Positions 20,142 through 29,671 of a DNA stretch of 40,410 nucleotides are shown one piece after another; within the stretch, counting starts at the first letter, position 1, and the number at the start of each line of letters is the position of its first letter. Origin of the DNA: Purshia tridentata (taxonomy: Eukaryota; Streptophyta; Magnoliopsida; Rosales; Rosaceae); the NCBI GenBank assembly GCA_003254885.1, contig QANT01009273.1, positions 1-40,410 on the forward strand, written 5' to 3'. The notes beneath the pieces are model-generated. The model was given only the letters and a program-made list of their open reading frames with translations, was not told where the DNA came from and did no database searches. Position numbers and translations under genes: made by a program.

Positions 20142-22282
20142 ATGGGTAAACTCACCCAATTGGTTTATTACTGGGAACCCTCCGTAGAACAATTAAAGAA
20201 AATAGTTAGGGATAATGAAATACCTCCCACTGTCAAAGTCCAGTCTCTTCCCGATAACTGTTGTGTAACGACCGGGGAGGGTATTCCAGAGGGTTCGTTA
20301 GTGATTTCGGCTGATTCTTTGCAGTATATTAGATTCCCTCTTCATCCCCTTTTTCACGTTATTTTCAACAAAATGGGTGTTCACCCTCTTAAACTGAATC
20401 CCAGTTGCTTCCAACTGATTTCTGCTCTTCTGGGTTTTGGGCTTTCCGTGGGGGCGGCCTTCGGGTTCGTAGACTTCTTCTTTTGTTATAAGTGGAGTAA
20501 GGTCAACGAACTCGACGGGTCTTGCACTTTTTATTTCACTCCTAAACCTGATGCCCCCAAACTCTTTCATGATCGCCCTACTTCTCATTGTGGGTGGAAA
20601 GGTAGACCGGTGATGTTGACCGGCGAGTGTGCTGCCCCCGAACTCAGCAATGTGCCACTCCCAACTCGTTTTTTCCATTCTCCTGGTATTCCTCATTTCG
20701 ATGAATATCGTCATCTTGATATTGATGTCATTTGTCAACGTTTGTCGATCACTAACATTCTTCGCTTTCTTTTTCCAGATAAATCCTGTTTCACAGAGGC
20801 CAGGCTAGTTCACGATAGGTTGCTAGCTCTTAAGGCTCATTTCGAACTTGGGAATCCGAAACACAGCATCGGTTGGTTCTCCACACCTCAAGTTCTTCAT
20901 CGAATCAGTTCTCAATGCCAATCCATCATATACGCGCCTTTTTCGGAGGAGAAGCTTTCTGGCTTCGAGGGTTATGCTCCCAGAGACTTCGTGGGTGGCT
21001 TAATTCTGCGTTCAGAAGACTTGGCATTGACAAACGACGGTCGAAAAAGGATCGAACAGCTAAGAGCAAGATTCAAAGCTCAAGTTGACGTCCTTTCGAT
21101 TGACTCTGAAGAAACGGCTTCTGATACTGTGGAGGTCAGCATGCAGCGAAGAAAGCTCGAACTCGCGAAGGACCCCATTTTAGAGAAAAAAAGAAAAAGA
21201 AATGATCGGAAGGTCCCCCCGAAAGCAAAAATGTCGAAGGTTGCTTCGACGGTCGAAGAGGGTCCAACCCATGATGCTCCTGCCCTTTCGACAGCTGCGG
21301 CCATCGATCTGCCTCCTTCGACTACTGGTACTCAAAGTCCTCCTCCACTCACTGCTTCTTCACCTCCACAAATTCCAAGTTCAAGTACCCGTCCAGCTGC
21401 CCCCTTCCTCCATTTGTCCCTGACATGAAGAGATCCAATGGATCTCGAGTTCTGCTGAGTGATTCTGCCGTTCATGATGAGAGCACCTCGATCGCCATTA
21501 CGAAGGGTTGCGTGCTTCCACGGGATGCCGCTGGGGTCGCTCAGCTGAATGATGGGGCTATCATCGCTGCTACTCACGTAGCCAGTTATACGGTAATTAG
21601 CTCTTCGATATGCAATTTTTCGAACGTTTTCTTTCGAGCATTGACTGTATGCATTTTTTTTTAGGTGAACATGCTGAACGTGGATCTGACCAGTCGACTG
21701 TTGGCGGTAAAGCGTGAGCTTCGATAGGAGATTGAGAAAGGAGAGGCTGCTAGGAAGAAATTTGCTGACGCTGAAGCGCTGCTTTCTCAGGTCAAGAAAG
21801 AGTTGGCAGAGGCAAACGCTGGGCGGTGTCGAGCTGAAGAGGACAGAGACTTGCATGCGCAGAATTTTGAGGGGGCACAGAAAGAACTTGAGAATTCCAG
21901 GGCTCGAGTGGCAGAACTAGAGGAGCAACTGGTGGTCGAGAAGGCTGAGCGTCAGGCCGAGTTCAATGACTGCCAAACTTTGATTGGCATTGATCGAGCT
22001 CGGTTTTTCAGGCTTGGATGGGTTCAGAGGGCCGAACCTGAAGATGGTCGCTTATATGAAGGCCCGGAGGCCGTGGATGCTCTTCAGCACATAACTGAGC
22101 CTTATGACTACCTTCTCGGGATGCGCCCTGGCGATCGAGCCCCTGCCTCGAGTCCTTCCTCTGATGAAGAGATTGTCGAGGGTCCCCTTCAAGGAAATCC
22201 TTCTCCTGCCCCCAACGTTGGTGTTTTGGTGCCCCCTTCCCCTTCTGCGGCTGATGACTCTAATCACCCACCCGAGCAATAG
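20142..22282 (+). pseudogene. Antisense accessory ORF 1 (putative gypsy-type transposon protein) with one intron
   Basis: This gene runs opposite to gag-pol. Its first 428-codon frame (20142-21428) resembles the plant 'putative gypsy type transposon' family (Pfam PF04195): an N-terminal folded part with VLGFGLSVG-like and HPLFHVIFNKMGVHPLKLNP segments, then a Ser/Pro/Thr-rich linker with basic KKRKRND near residue 350. A 1-nt shift in the C-run at about 21400-21405 moves the reading to the frame of 21425. That frame enters a 72-bp phase-0 intron (21593-21664), continues into a long coiled coil (VKKELAEANAGRCRAEEDRD ... ARVAELEEQLVVEKAERQ) and ends at 22282 after an acidic, Pro-rich tail. An in-frame TAG lies at 21725-21727. 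The function of the family is unknown. It occupies the place of the antisense accessory gene described in Grande elements. Confidence 0.7.
21593..21664 (+). other. Intron of antisense ORF 1
   Basis: The junction ACG|GTAATT ... TTTTTTTAG|GTG falls exactly between codons (phase 0), and joining the exons carries the frame from HVASYT into the coiled coil. The intron holds one unit of the TTCGAACG...TTTCGAGCATT repeat that is tandemly arrayed at 23318-23690. Confidence 0.65.
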
Positions 22283-22549
22283 TTTTTATTTTATTTTATT
22301 TTTTATTTTTATACTTTTGTTCTATTTTGTACTGAATATTCTAGAACTCAATTTTCTAACTTGGGTGACCAATTTCAGTTTTAATTTTGGCTGTTCTTTT
22401 GAATTTTGAATTTTATCTTTTAATTTTGCTGGTTTCAAATTCGAATTCTGCTTACTGAAATTAAATCACAAGGAGTAACGTAATATCCTCGAGTTATTAT
22501 CCGTATTAAATGGTAGCATAAAACTTGTATTCTAGGGATTCATTCTAAG

Positions 22550-22557
22550 TATAAATA
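22550..22557 (+). promoter_or_regulatory. Putative TATA box of antisense ORF 2
   Basis: TATAAATA is a canonical plant TATA sequence, 65 bp before the ATG at 22622. The upstream ATG at 22559 would lie before the expected transcription start, which favours 22622 as the start codon. Confidence 0.5.
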
Positions 22558-22621
22558 CATGTTCTCTCTTACCTTTGATTTCATGAAAAGTTGTGCTTAC
22601 TGTGAATGCTTTGAGATATCC

Positions 22622-23179
22622 ATGGCTAAAGATCGTAAAATCAAGTTTCACCTTGAGCTTCGGGCGAGCAAAAAGAGAAAAACAGTTGCTTCGTCTGGGC
22701 TTTCTGTTTCTTTGAGTTCTTCGGGATCGACGGACTCGAAGGCTACTAGCTATTCCTCGAAGTCACGTTCTTGCTCGAGAACTGATGGAATGGGGCCAAG
22801 GAATGATATCTCCAGACCTTTGTCCCCAATACGCAAATCTGAGAATGCAATTCGATCGACTCAATCTCCTTCTTTTTTGAGTCGTCGTCATGGCTTTGAG
22901 GTTGGGCCTTCGAGGAGAAGTGTTAATTCGATCCATTCTTCAAGAATCCTCCTTGAATGGCGTCTTCGTGAATCACGCTTTGATTTGACTGCAGCTAGTC
23001 GGGAGGTGGATTGTCTGAAACAACTTCTCCATGAAGCGCGTTGTTTTACCAGCTCAGCGCATTCTACGGGCTTCCAGGATGGTTTTACCCAGGGGTGTGA
23101 CTATTTCAAGTCAAAAGCTCGTGCACTCTTTCCCAATCTGGATTGGGAATGCTTGAGCGAGGAGCTTGTCATTCCCTGA
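22622..23179 (+). CDS. Antisense accessory ORF 2, unknown function
   Basis: An intact frame of 185 residues from MAKDRKIKFHLELRASKKRK, on the strand opposite to gag-pol. The N-terminus is basic, with a KKRK cluster that could be a nuclear localisation signal. It is followed by a Ser-rich segment (SVSLSSSGSTDSK) and a helical, partly coiled-coil C-terminal part (WRLRESRFDLTAASREVDCL) ending with GFTQGCDYFKSKARALFPNL. The frame is open upstream to 22559, but the TATA position favours 22622. It lies 340 bp after ORF 1, so it may be a second transcript or a downstream exon of the same gene. I do not recognise the family. Unlike gag-pol and ORF 1 it has no internal stop. Confidence 0.55.
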   Translation: MAKDRKIKFHLELRASKKRKTVASSGLSVSLSSSGSTDSKATSYSSKSRSCSRTDGMGPRNDISRPLSPIRKSENAIRSTQSPSFLSRRHGFEVGPSRRSVNSIHSSRILLEWRLRESRFDLTAASREVDCLKQLLHEARCFTSSAHSTGFQDGFTQGCDYFKSKARALFPNLDWECLSEELVIP

Positions 23180-23260
23180 AGGGCTCCTTGAGTTCATTTT
23201 GTTTTTTTTTTTGAGTAGTTGTCATTCGTGCGTTTCCTTTTGTAATCTGTTTTTTATTCT

Positions 23261-23266
23261 AATAAA
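23261..23266 (+). terminator. Poly(A) signal for the antisense genes
   Basis: AATAAA lies 82 bp after the stop of ORF 2, in a T-rich stretch and before the repeat array. It would end plus-strand transcripts before they run into pol. Confidence 0.45.
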
Positions 23267-23317
23267 AGATGAACTTTTAAAAATTTTCCTTTCTTTTGCA
23301 TATATTCATTGCGTATG

Positions 23318-23690
23318 TATTTCTTCGAACGCCTTCTTTCGAACGTTCAATGCTTTGATCGTAGCCAGATTGCGTTCGCAATTTTATGAACGTCTTCTTT
23401 CGATCATTCACTGCTTCGATCGAAGACGCTCTTGGCGTACATTCGTGGTTTCATTAAACGTCATCCACTAAAGCATTCAGTGCTTTGCTGAATATCATCA
23501 TTGTGTACGCAATGTCTCGAACGCCTTTTTTTTTTTTTCTTCGAACATTCACTGCTTCGATCGAAGGCGTTCGAAACGTACGTGTTTTCCTTGAACGTCA
23601 TCCTTTCGAGCATTCAGTGCTTCGATGGAAGACGTTCACAACATATGCATTTTCTGGACGTCCTCTTTCGAACGTTCAAGACCTTTATTA
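23318..23690. repeat. Degenerate tandem array between pol and the antisense ORFs
   Basis: Six units start near 23324, 23388, 23456, 23518, 23594 and 23664 (spacing 62-76 bp). Each has the form GAACGnC-TCTTTCGA-CATTCA-TGCTTCGATCGAAGACG. The 12-bp palindrome CTTCGATCGAAG occurs perfectly at 23414-23425 and 23555-23566. Such arrays in the 3' region of Tat elements are common. The palindromic core is the most conserved part. Confidence 0.7.
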
Positions 23691-23774
23691 CATTCTCAAG
23701 AAGAAATACTTAATTTTTATTGGAATTCGTCAATTGTTATTAATATCGAGACAGTAACATAAACAAGAAAAATT

Positions 23775-25637
23775 TCAAACATAATATTTTTTTAAATGAA
23801 TGGCATTCCAAGGTCTCGGCAGTTCCTTCCCAGTCCGGAGTTCTTGAAGTTTGTAGGCCCCCTTCCCGAAGACTGCCATGACTTCGTAAGGGCCTTCCCA
23901 TACTTTCATAAACTTTCCAGATTCTGGTAGTTCTCCCGATTTAGGTCCTTGGTCCATAATTCGTTTTAAAACCCAATCTCCAATTCTGAAGGTTTTATGG
24001 CGTACCTTCTGGTTGAAATGTCGAGCTGCCACACTGTGATAGTTTGCCAACCGAATTGATGCCGCCATCCTCTTTTCCTCTGCGAGATCGAGAGTGTGTC
24101 GAAGTTGAATGGCGTTCGATTCCTCATTTTCAGCTGATAACGTCCTTGTGGTTGGCAATCCTATCTCAGTGGGGATTACTGCTTCTACTCCGTAAGTCAG
24201 GGAAAACGGTGACTCACCCGTTGGCCTTCGTTTAGTGGTTCGATATGCCCACAGAACGTGATGGAGTTCGTCGTGCCACTTCCCGCTGGCCCCTTCGAGC
24301 CGTCTTTTGATGTTGTTGAAGATTGTCCTATTCGTCTTTTCTACTTGCCCATTAGCCTGGGGGTAGCTTCGAGAAGAGAAATGAAGTTGGATTCCCTTTT
24401 CGGTACAGAATGTTTTAAACCTCTTGTTGTTGAAGGGTGTGCCATTGTCCGTAACTATGGCTCGTGGCACTCTGAAACGACATATGACATTTCTCCAAAC
24501 GAAGCGAACGACAATAGTAGCATCGATCGTTCCGTAAGCCTCTGCTTCGACCCATTTGGTGAAGTAATCCGTCACGAGGAGTACGTTCCTCTTTCCTCCA
24601 GGGGCGGTTGGCAATGGTCCCACAATACCCATACCCCACCTCGCGAACAGCCATGGTTCCCAAGTCGAATTCAAATCCTCCGTTGGTTGTCTGCTTATGG
24701 GTGCGTAGCGTTGACACTGATCGCATTTCCGAGTATAAACTTCTGAATCTTTTGCCATGTACGGCCAAAAGTATCCTTGCGTCAGTGCTTTGTGCGCTAA
24801 GCTTCGTTCTCTAGCATGGTTTCCACACGAGCTGTCATGAATTGTCGAGAGTAGCCATTCAGCTTGAACTGGGTCTAGACAGCGCAACAACGGCCCTGAA
24901 AATGATTTTCTAAATAATATGTTATCGATCAAAACATACCTGGCTGCTCGCATTCTTAGTTTTCGTGCTTCGGCTGGGTCCGTTGGTGCTATACCCGAAC
25001 GAAGGTACTCTATCAGCGGCGTCATCCAACTTGTTCCAACTTGACTGATCATCAATGTAGTTGGTTCCTTTGCAATGCTAGGCGTGTGTAACTGTTCGAT
25101 CCTGACGGATTGAAGTCCTTCCAAAGTTGAGGCTTCGCATGCTAGGTGGTCGGCCGCCTGATTTTGTTCTCTGGGTACTTGTAAAAAGGTTACCTTCTTG
25201 AAGCGAGAGGTTATTTCAGTTACCAGCTTCTGGTATGCCTTCATCTTCTCATCCCTGGTAGCATATTCTCCATTTACTTGATTTACTACAAGCTGAGAGT
25301 CGCTGTAGACTTTAAGAACTTGAGCCTTGACTTTTTCTGCAATTCGTAAGCCATTCACAAGGGCTTCGTACTCCGCTACGTTGTTCGAAGCTGGGAAATC
25401 TAACCTTAGCGCAAACTCCAACTCGAAACCATCGGGCGTTCGTAGAATTATGCCTACTCTCGCGCCTAACGCATTCAAAGATCCATCCACATATAGTTCC
25501 CATGCACTTTCTTCCTGGACTTCTTCGAACGCTTTCAGTGGTTCATGCGCTTCGACCAAAAAATCTGCCACTGCCTGCCCTTTCCGAGCTGTTTGGGGTT
25601 TGAATTCTATATCGAATGCCCCTAGTTCGATGGCCTA
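23775..25637 (-). pseudogene. pol: Tat pol C-terminal part: RNase H end, archaeal-type RNase H, integrase
   Basis: Numbering from the Met at 25571 (598 residues). Archaeal-type RNase H about 24-150, with acidic residues D29 (ELYVDGS), E67/E69, D91 (YSDSQLV) and D141 (QAADHLA). Integrase zinc finger H245-H252-C283-C286 (RKCDQCQRY). Integrase core with D375 (VTDNGTPF) and E411 (NGQVEKTNRT), spaced 35 apart as expected. The first catalytic Asp is Gly (G315 in RWGMGIVGPLP, codon 24627-24629), which should abolish strand transfer. The C-terminal GDWVLKR...WEGPYEV block is present and there is no chromodomain. A TAG at 25635-25637 separates this part from the upstream RNase H in the same frame. Confidence 0.9.
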
Positions 25638-25893
25638 TTTCATCATTCTTCCGGAGAGGTCCGGTTTGGTAAGAATTCCCCGAACGGGTTGGTTGGTGAT
25701 CACTGCTATTTTATGTCCTTCGAAATATTGTCGAAGCTTCCTTTTCGCTGTGACGAGAGCCAGGACACACTTTTCCGAAGTATTGTATCTAGTTTCTGCT
25801 TCCACAAGGCTCTTGCTTACGTAAAACACCGAATGCTATTGGCCATCTCGTTCAATGATTAGCGCTGCGCTCACAGCGAATTCCGAGACGTGC
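25638..25893 (-). pseudogene. pol: Tat RNase H segment (stop and frameshift)
   Basis: This is the RNase H domain following reverse transcriptase, with VFYVSKSLVEAETRYNTSEK and the RGILTKPDLSGRMM end. A TAG at 25836-25838 interrupts it. Near 25893 an apparent extra base (run around ACGTGC on the plus strand) shifts the reading relative to the RT frame. The shifted RT frame ends at 25852 in non-homologous residues, while the RNase H reading resumes in the other frame. Confidence 0.8.
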
Positions 25894-27054
25894 TAAGTAT
25901 AAAAATAGGACCTCTCCAGGTTTGGGAACTGCAAGGATGGGTGGATTAGCCATGTATTCTTTGATTTTCTTCAACGCTTCTGATTGCGTTGTTCCCCAAG
26001 ATCCTCCCTTCTTTATTGCATGAAAGAATGGCTTGCATCTATCCGTTGCTCTTGATACGAATCTGCTTAATGCAGCAATCCTTCCTGTTAAAACCTGCAC
26101 TTCCCGAACTGTTCGAGGTTCTTCTATTTCTTGTAGAGCCTGGACTTTGCTTGGGTTGGGCTCGATTCCCCGTTGGCTAACGATATACCCCAAGAATTGT
26201 CCGGAAGAAAAGCCGAACGCACACTTCGTCGGATTTAATCGCATCTTATATCTGTGGAGGACTTCGAATGTTTCTTTCAAGTCAACATGATGATCTTTTC
26301 TTGATTTGCTCTTTACAACCATGTCGTCGATATATACTTCCATGGTTTTCCCTATTTGATCTTTGAACATCTGATTGACGAGTCTTTGATAAGTTGATCC
26401 CGCATTCTTGAGGCCGAAAGGCATTACTGTATAACAATATAGTCCTTACTCGGAAATGAAGGCCGTTTTATCTTGATCATCGACCACCATAGGGATTTGG
26501 TTATATCCAGAATATGCATCGAGAAAAGTCAGTTGTTCGTACCCAGCAGTGGCGTCTACCAACTGATCAATCTTTGGGATCGGGTAGCAGTCTTTTGGGC
26601 AGGATTTGTTCAGATTGGTGAAGTCGATGCATACTCTCCATTTACCATTCTTCTTTTGGACTACTACCACGTTCGAAATCCAGGTGGGGCACCAGACATC
26701 CCTTATAAACCCCACTTCGAGAAGTCGATCGATTTCGTCGCTTATTACCCTATTTCTTTCTGGCGTGAATCTTCTTTGCCTTTGTTGATATGGCGTTATG
26801 CGGGGATCGTCGTTTAGCCTGTGGCAGGCTATGCTTGGATCAATCCCCGACATATCCACGTGTGACCAAGCGAACACATCCTTATTCGCCCGAAGAGTTT
26901 CGATCAGGCGTGTCCGCTCTTCTTCTTTCAGGAGGGTACCCACCAACACCGTCTTGTCTGGCTCTTCCCGATCCAATACTATCTCCATTAGTGGCTCGAT
27001 AGTCATTGGTTCTGCCATGGGTTCTTCCTGGGTCGGTGGATTCTCCTTTGATTG
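25852..27054 (-). pseudogene. pol: Tat reverse transcriptase (one in-frame stop)
   Basis: RT copies the element RNA into DNA. Upstream half (26446-27018): VVVVQKKNGKWRVCIDFTNL, then PIPKIDQLVDATAG and FLDAYSGYNQIPM, with the first catalytic Asp in FLDAYSG. Downstream half (25852-26424): MPFGLKNAGSTYQRLVNQ, and the active site VYIDDMVVKS. The halves are in one frame, separated by a TAA at 26446-26448 between KTAFISE and GLYCY. The upstream limit is a TAG at 27055-27057. All key residues that I can check are kept, so loss of function comes from the stops. Confidence 0.9.
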
Positions 27055-27087
27055 CTATTTTTCTTCGTCCCCTGCAACCTCTTTTCT

Positions 27088-29091
27088 CTATCGAATTCCC
27101 ATTGTAAGGTGATAACATTTTTTCGCCACAGCTTGATCACCTACAATGTCAACGGTTCCTTTCCCGTCCGTAGAAACACATCTCATGATTAAACATCGAG
27201 TGGATGCCTCACCCTCCATTCTCCATATCCAGTCTCTGCCCATAATCACATTATACACAGAAGGAGAGTTGATTACCACGAAGGTCATAAACAACGTCTT
27301 TCCTACTGCGATCACTGGCAAAGTGATTTCCCCTACCGGTGTTATCTGACTGCCTTCGAACACCAGAATTGGGGTCTTGTTTTCCCTTAAATCTTCGTCT
27401 CGAAGCCCCATCTGTTTGAATGTGCTATAATACATAACTTCTGCGCTGCTTCCCCCATCGATCATGACTCGATGTACTCTCGAATTTCCAATTTGGAGAG
27501 TGACGACGAGCGCGTCTTTGTGAGGACATTCCAACCTTTCCAAGTGTTTACGGGTAAATTGGATGATTCCCTCTGTGTCTCTTCGAGCTGCTGCTTGTGC
27601 CGACGCCGAGCTGATCTGATTTACCCTCTGAGCCTTTTCCAACTGCCGTTTTAAACTGTGTCTCTGTACAGACGATCCTTCGGGTGGTTCAGATCCGCCA
27701 TGGATAGAGTGTATTTTGTATAAGACCGGCTCTACCTGGGCTGTATTGGTGTTCTCCCTCTGAGGATTTTCCTGGGGTTGAGTTGGACCTACTTGGTATT
27801 GAGTTAGTTGCCCTTTCCGTATCATAGCCGCGATCTGTCCTCTAAGGTTGAAGCATTCTTCGAGTTCGTGCCCGAAGTCATTATAAAAATGACAGTGCTT
27901 CGATTTGTCCCTGAATTCCGGTTTGGTTTTTATCGATGAGGGTTCTCGAAAAATACCCTTCACCTTATTATCGTGGTAGATCTTTGACACGCTACAGGTA
28001 AGTTTGATGTTCGCCAGTGAATCTTCAAACCGAGAATTCCGTCTTCCTCTTCCCTTTTCTCCGCTCTTATTCTCACTCGCTTGTTGCGGAAGCAGGACGA
28101 CATTGACTCGTGCAACCTCGACGTTCGTAGGTTTGCTTTCTGGTTTGCCTTCTTGTACTACCAACACCCGTCTTCGGTTGGCAGTATCCTCTTCGAGACG
28201 GATGAAAGGTTCTGCTTGGGTGATGCATTCCCTCATGTCATATGGTGGGTGCATGATAATGTTTTCATGCAGCTTCGATCCCGCTAGTAACCCTTCCTTA
28301 AACGCTGCGGTGACTGTCTCTCTCGGACAGTTATCCAATGATGACATCTCAACTATGAAGCGGGATAGATAATCTTTCAATTTCTCATTCTTCCCCTGCT
28401 TCGTGTTGAACAAAGTGGTGATGTCCTTTTTTCTTCGTTGGTTGCATATGTATTGTGATATGAAAACCTCACAAAGTTCAGAGAAACTTCCGATGGTTCC
28501 CGTTTTCAATTGTCGGAACCAAGTCAATGCAGAGCCGGTCAGACTTGATGGGAAGAGTTTACACTGCAACGGCTCATTCTCCACTTCCAAGACTAGTTGT
28601 TGTTGGTAGTGGTAAATATGATCCATAGGGTCTCCAGTTCTGTCGAACAGCTGAAACTTTGGGGTTTGGAATTTTTCTGGTCTTTTTGCAGCCATAATTT
28701 CGTCGGAAAAAGGTGACCGGCAAATTCCTCGCGCAGCCTCGATCGCCAGTTGAGTTGGAGTCTGAGTCTGATGACTGCTCAATAACCTGCGAAGGTCATC
28801 GTTATCGCGAATCTTCTTCATTGTTCGTCGATCATGATCATCGAGCTCCTCTTCGTGTTGCTCTCGATCGGACCTTCCTTCCTTAACTTCACTGACTCGT
28901 GAATCACTTGACCCATCTATTTGTTTTCTTTTTTGCCTTGAATTCGTGGGTGTCTGCTTTTGTCGAGCCATTTCTAGAGCTTCATTGGCCACGCGATTGG
29001 CTTCTTCAACCTTACTGGCCAAACTTTTCAGGAGTTCCATCATCTCGGCTTGCACTTGCGATCCGTTTCCAGTGTTTTCGATCCCGGCCAT
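27088..29091 (-). pseudogene. gag: Tat gag and protease (first part of gag-pol)
   Basis: A 667-residue frame from the ATG at 29091 (MAGIENTGNG). The frame is open further up to 29175, but that part lies in the PBS/LTR. Residues about 1-120 are polar and basic. The gag core (about 140-300) has LTGSALTWFRQLKTG and FSELCEVFISQYI. The knuckle at about 400-413 reads CHFYNDFGHELEEC. The protease at about 540-650 has MIDGGSSAEV (Asp 545) and VYNVIMGRDW. It ends at TAG 27088-27090, followed by a second in-frame TAG at 27055-27057, then the RT frame in register. The intact ancestor was evidently a single gag-pol frame. In the knuckle the usual first His is Tyr. Confidence 0.85.
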
Positions 29092-29118
29092 AGTTGACTG
29101 ATTGTTTCTTACGAGTTT

Positions 29119-29134
29119 CCCACAGACGGCGCCA
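29119..29134 (-). other. Primer-binding site of the Tat element
   Basis: On the minus strand TGGCGCCGTCTGTGGG starts two bases after the 5' LTR. The first nine bases match the complement of the plant tRNA-Asp 3' end and the rest less well. This form of site is common in Tat elements. Confidence 0.8.
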
Positions 29135-29136
29135 AT

Positions 29137-29666
29137 TGTTGATGCTAAAATTCTTGTTGGGCCTGATTTTAACAATCAACAATGAATCAATCAACTATAA
29201 GCCCACCACTCGGACGTCGCACTTCCTTCGAACTTTTGTTTCCTTGAATTGTTGAAATCTCCCCGTGGGGTGTACCTGCAATAACACTCCGATGCTAAAA
29301 TGAGTGAATAATTCTATATGCTTTTCAATGTGTTCTTTTTTCTTAGGTTCGATCCCCCTCTGCATGGAGGCACATTCCTTTTTATACTAAAAATAATTTT
29401 TCCGTTACCCCCTTCCTTCGCGCCTTTTCTTCCCGTTATATTTCTTTAATGCATTCGATCGTTGGTGTCTTTAATTTGGTTCGTAGGTCATTGAAATGGG
29501 GGTGGAAAACAGGCTATGCTTTTAAGATACAGAAAATGTTACCGTTTCTCTTATTGGGTTTCTCTTATTGGGCTTCAGTCCTTTTGGGCTTCTCTTCTTT
29601 CCTTTGGATTGGGCCTGTTTATACTTCAGCCCTGGGCTCGGGCCCAATTCATTTCTGTTGCCCACA
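29137..29666 (-). repeat. 5' LTR of the Tat element
   Basis: 530 bp, aligned base by base with 19260-19789: 12 substitutions (11 transitions) and two compensating 1-bp indels in C-runs. TATA box TATAAAAAGG on the minus strand at 29377-29386, the likely start region of genomic RNA. Confidence 0.93.
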
Positions 29667-29671
29667 CCTCC
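29667..29671. repeat. Target-site duplication of the Tat element (right)
   Basis: CCTCC, identical to 19255-19259 and abutting the LTR end ...CCCACA. Confidence 0.85.

Larger units (their letters stand above)
19260..29666 (-). mobile_element. Ty3/gypsy retrotransposon, Tat lineage, with antisense accessory ORFs
   Basis: A complete 10,407-bp element on the minus strand, bounded by CCTCC duplications. Order in element sense: 5' LTR (29137-29666), PBS, gag-protease, reverse transcriptase, RNase H, a second archaeal-type RNase H, integrase (ending 23775), a repeat array, two accessory ORFs on the opposite strand, PPT, 3' LTR (19260-19789). The dual RNase H before integrase and no chromodomain identify the Tat lineage (Ogre/Retand/Grande group). 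Gag-pol is one frame broken by five in-frame stops and one frameshift, and integrase lacks its first catalytic Asp, so this copy is not autonomous. The LTRs differ by 12 substitutions and two 1-bp indels in 530 bp (about 2.3%). Confidence 0.93.

Noticed and set aside
23166..23757. Plus-strand ORFs in the tandem array after antisense ORF 2
   Set aside because: Open frames follow from the repeat unit (TTCGAACG...). They start after the stop and the AATAAA and carry no consistent protein.
24044..24746. Plus-strand ORFs over pol (e.g. 24044-24235, 24258-24746, 25327-25824, 28004-28372)
   Set aside because: They lie antisense to well-recognised integrase, RNase H and gag domains and have no protein-family content, so they are mirror frames of the real gene.
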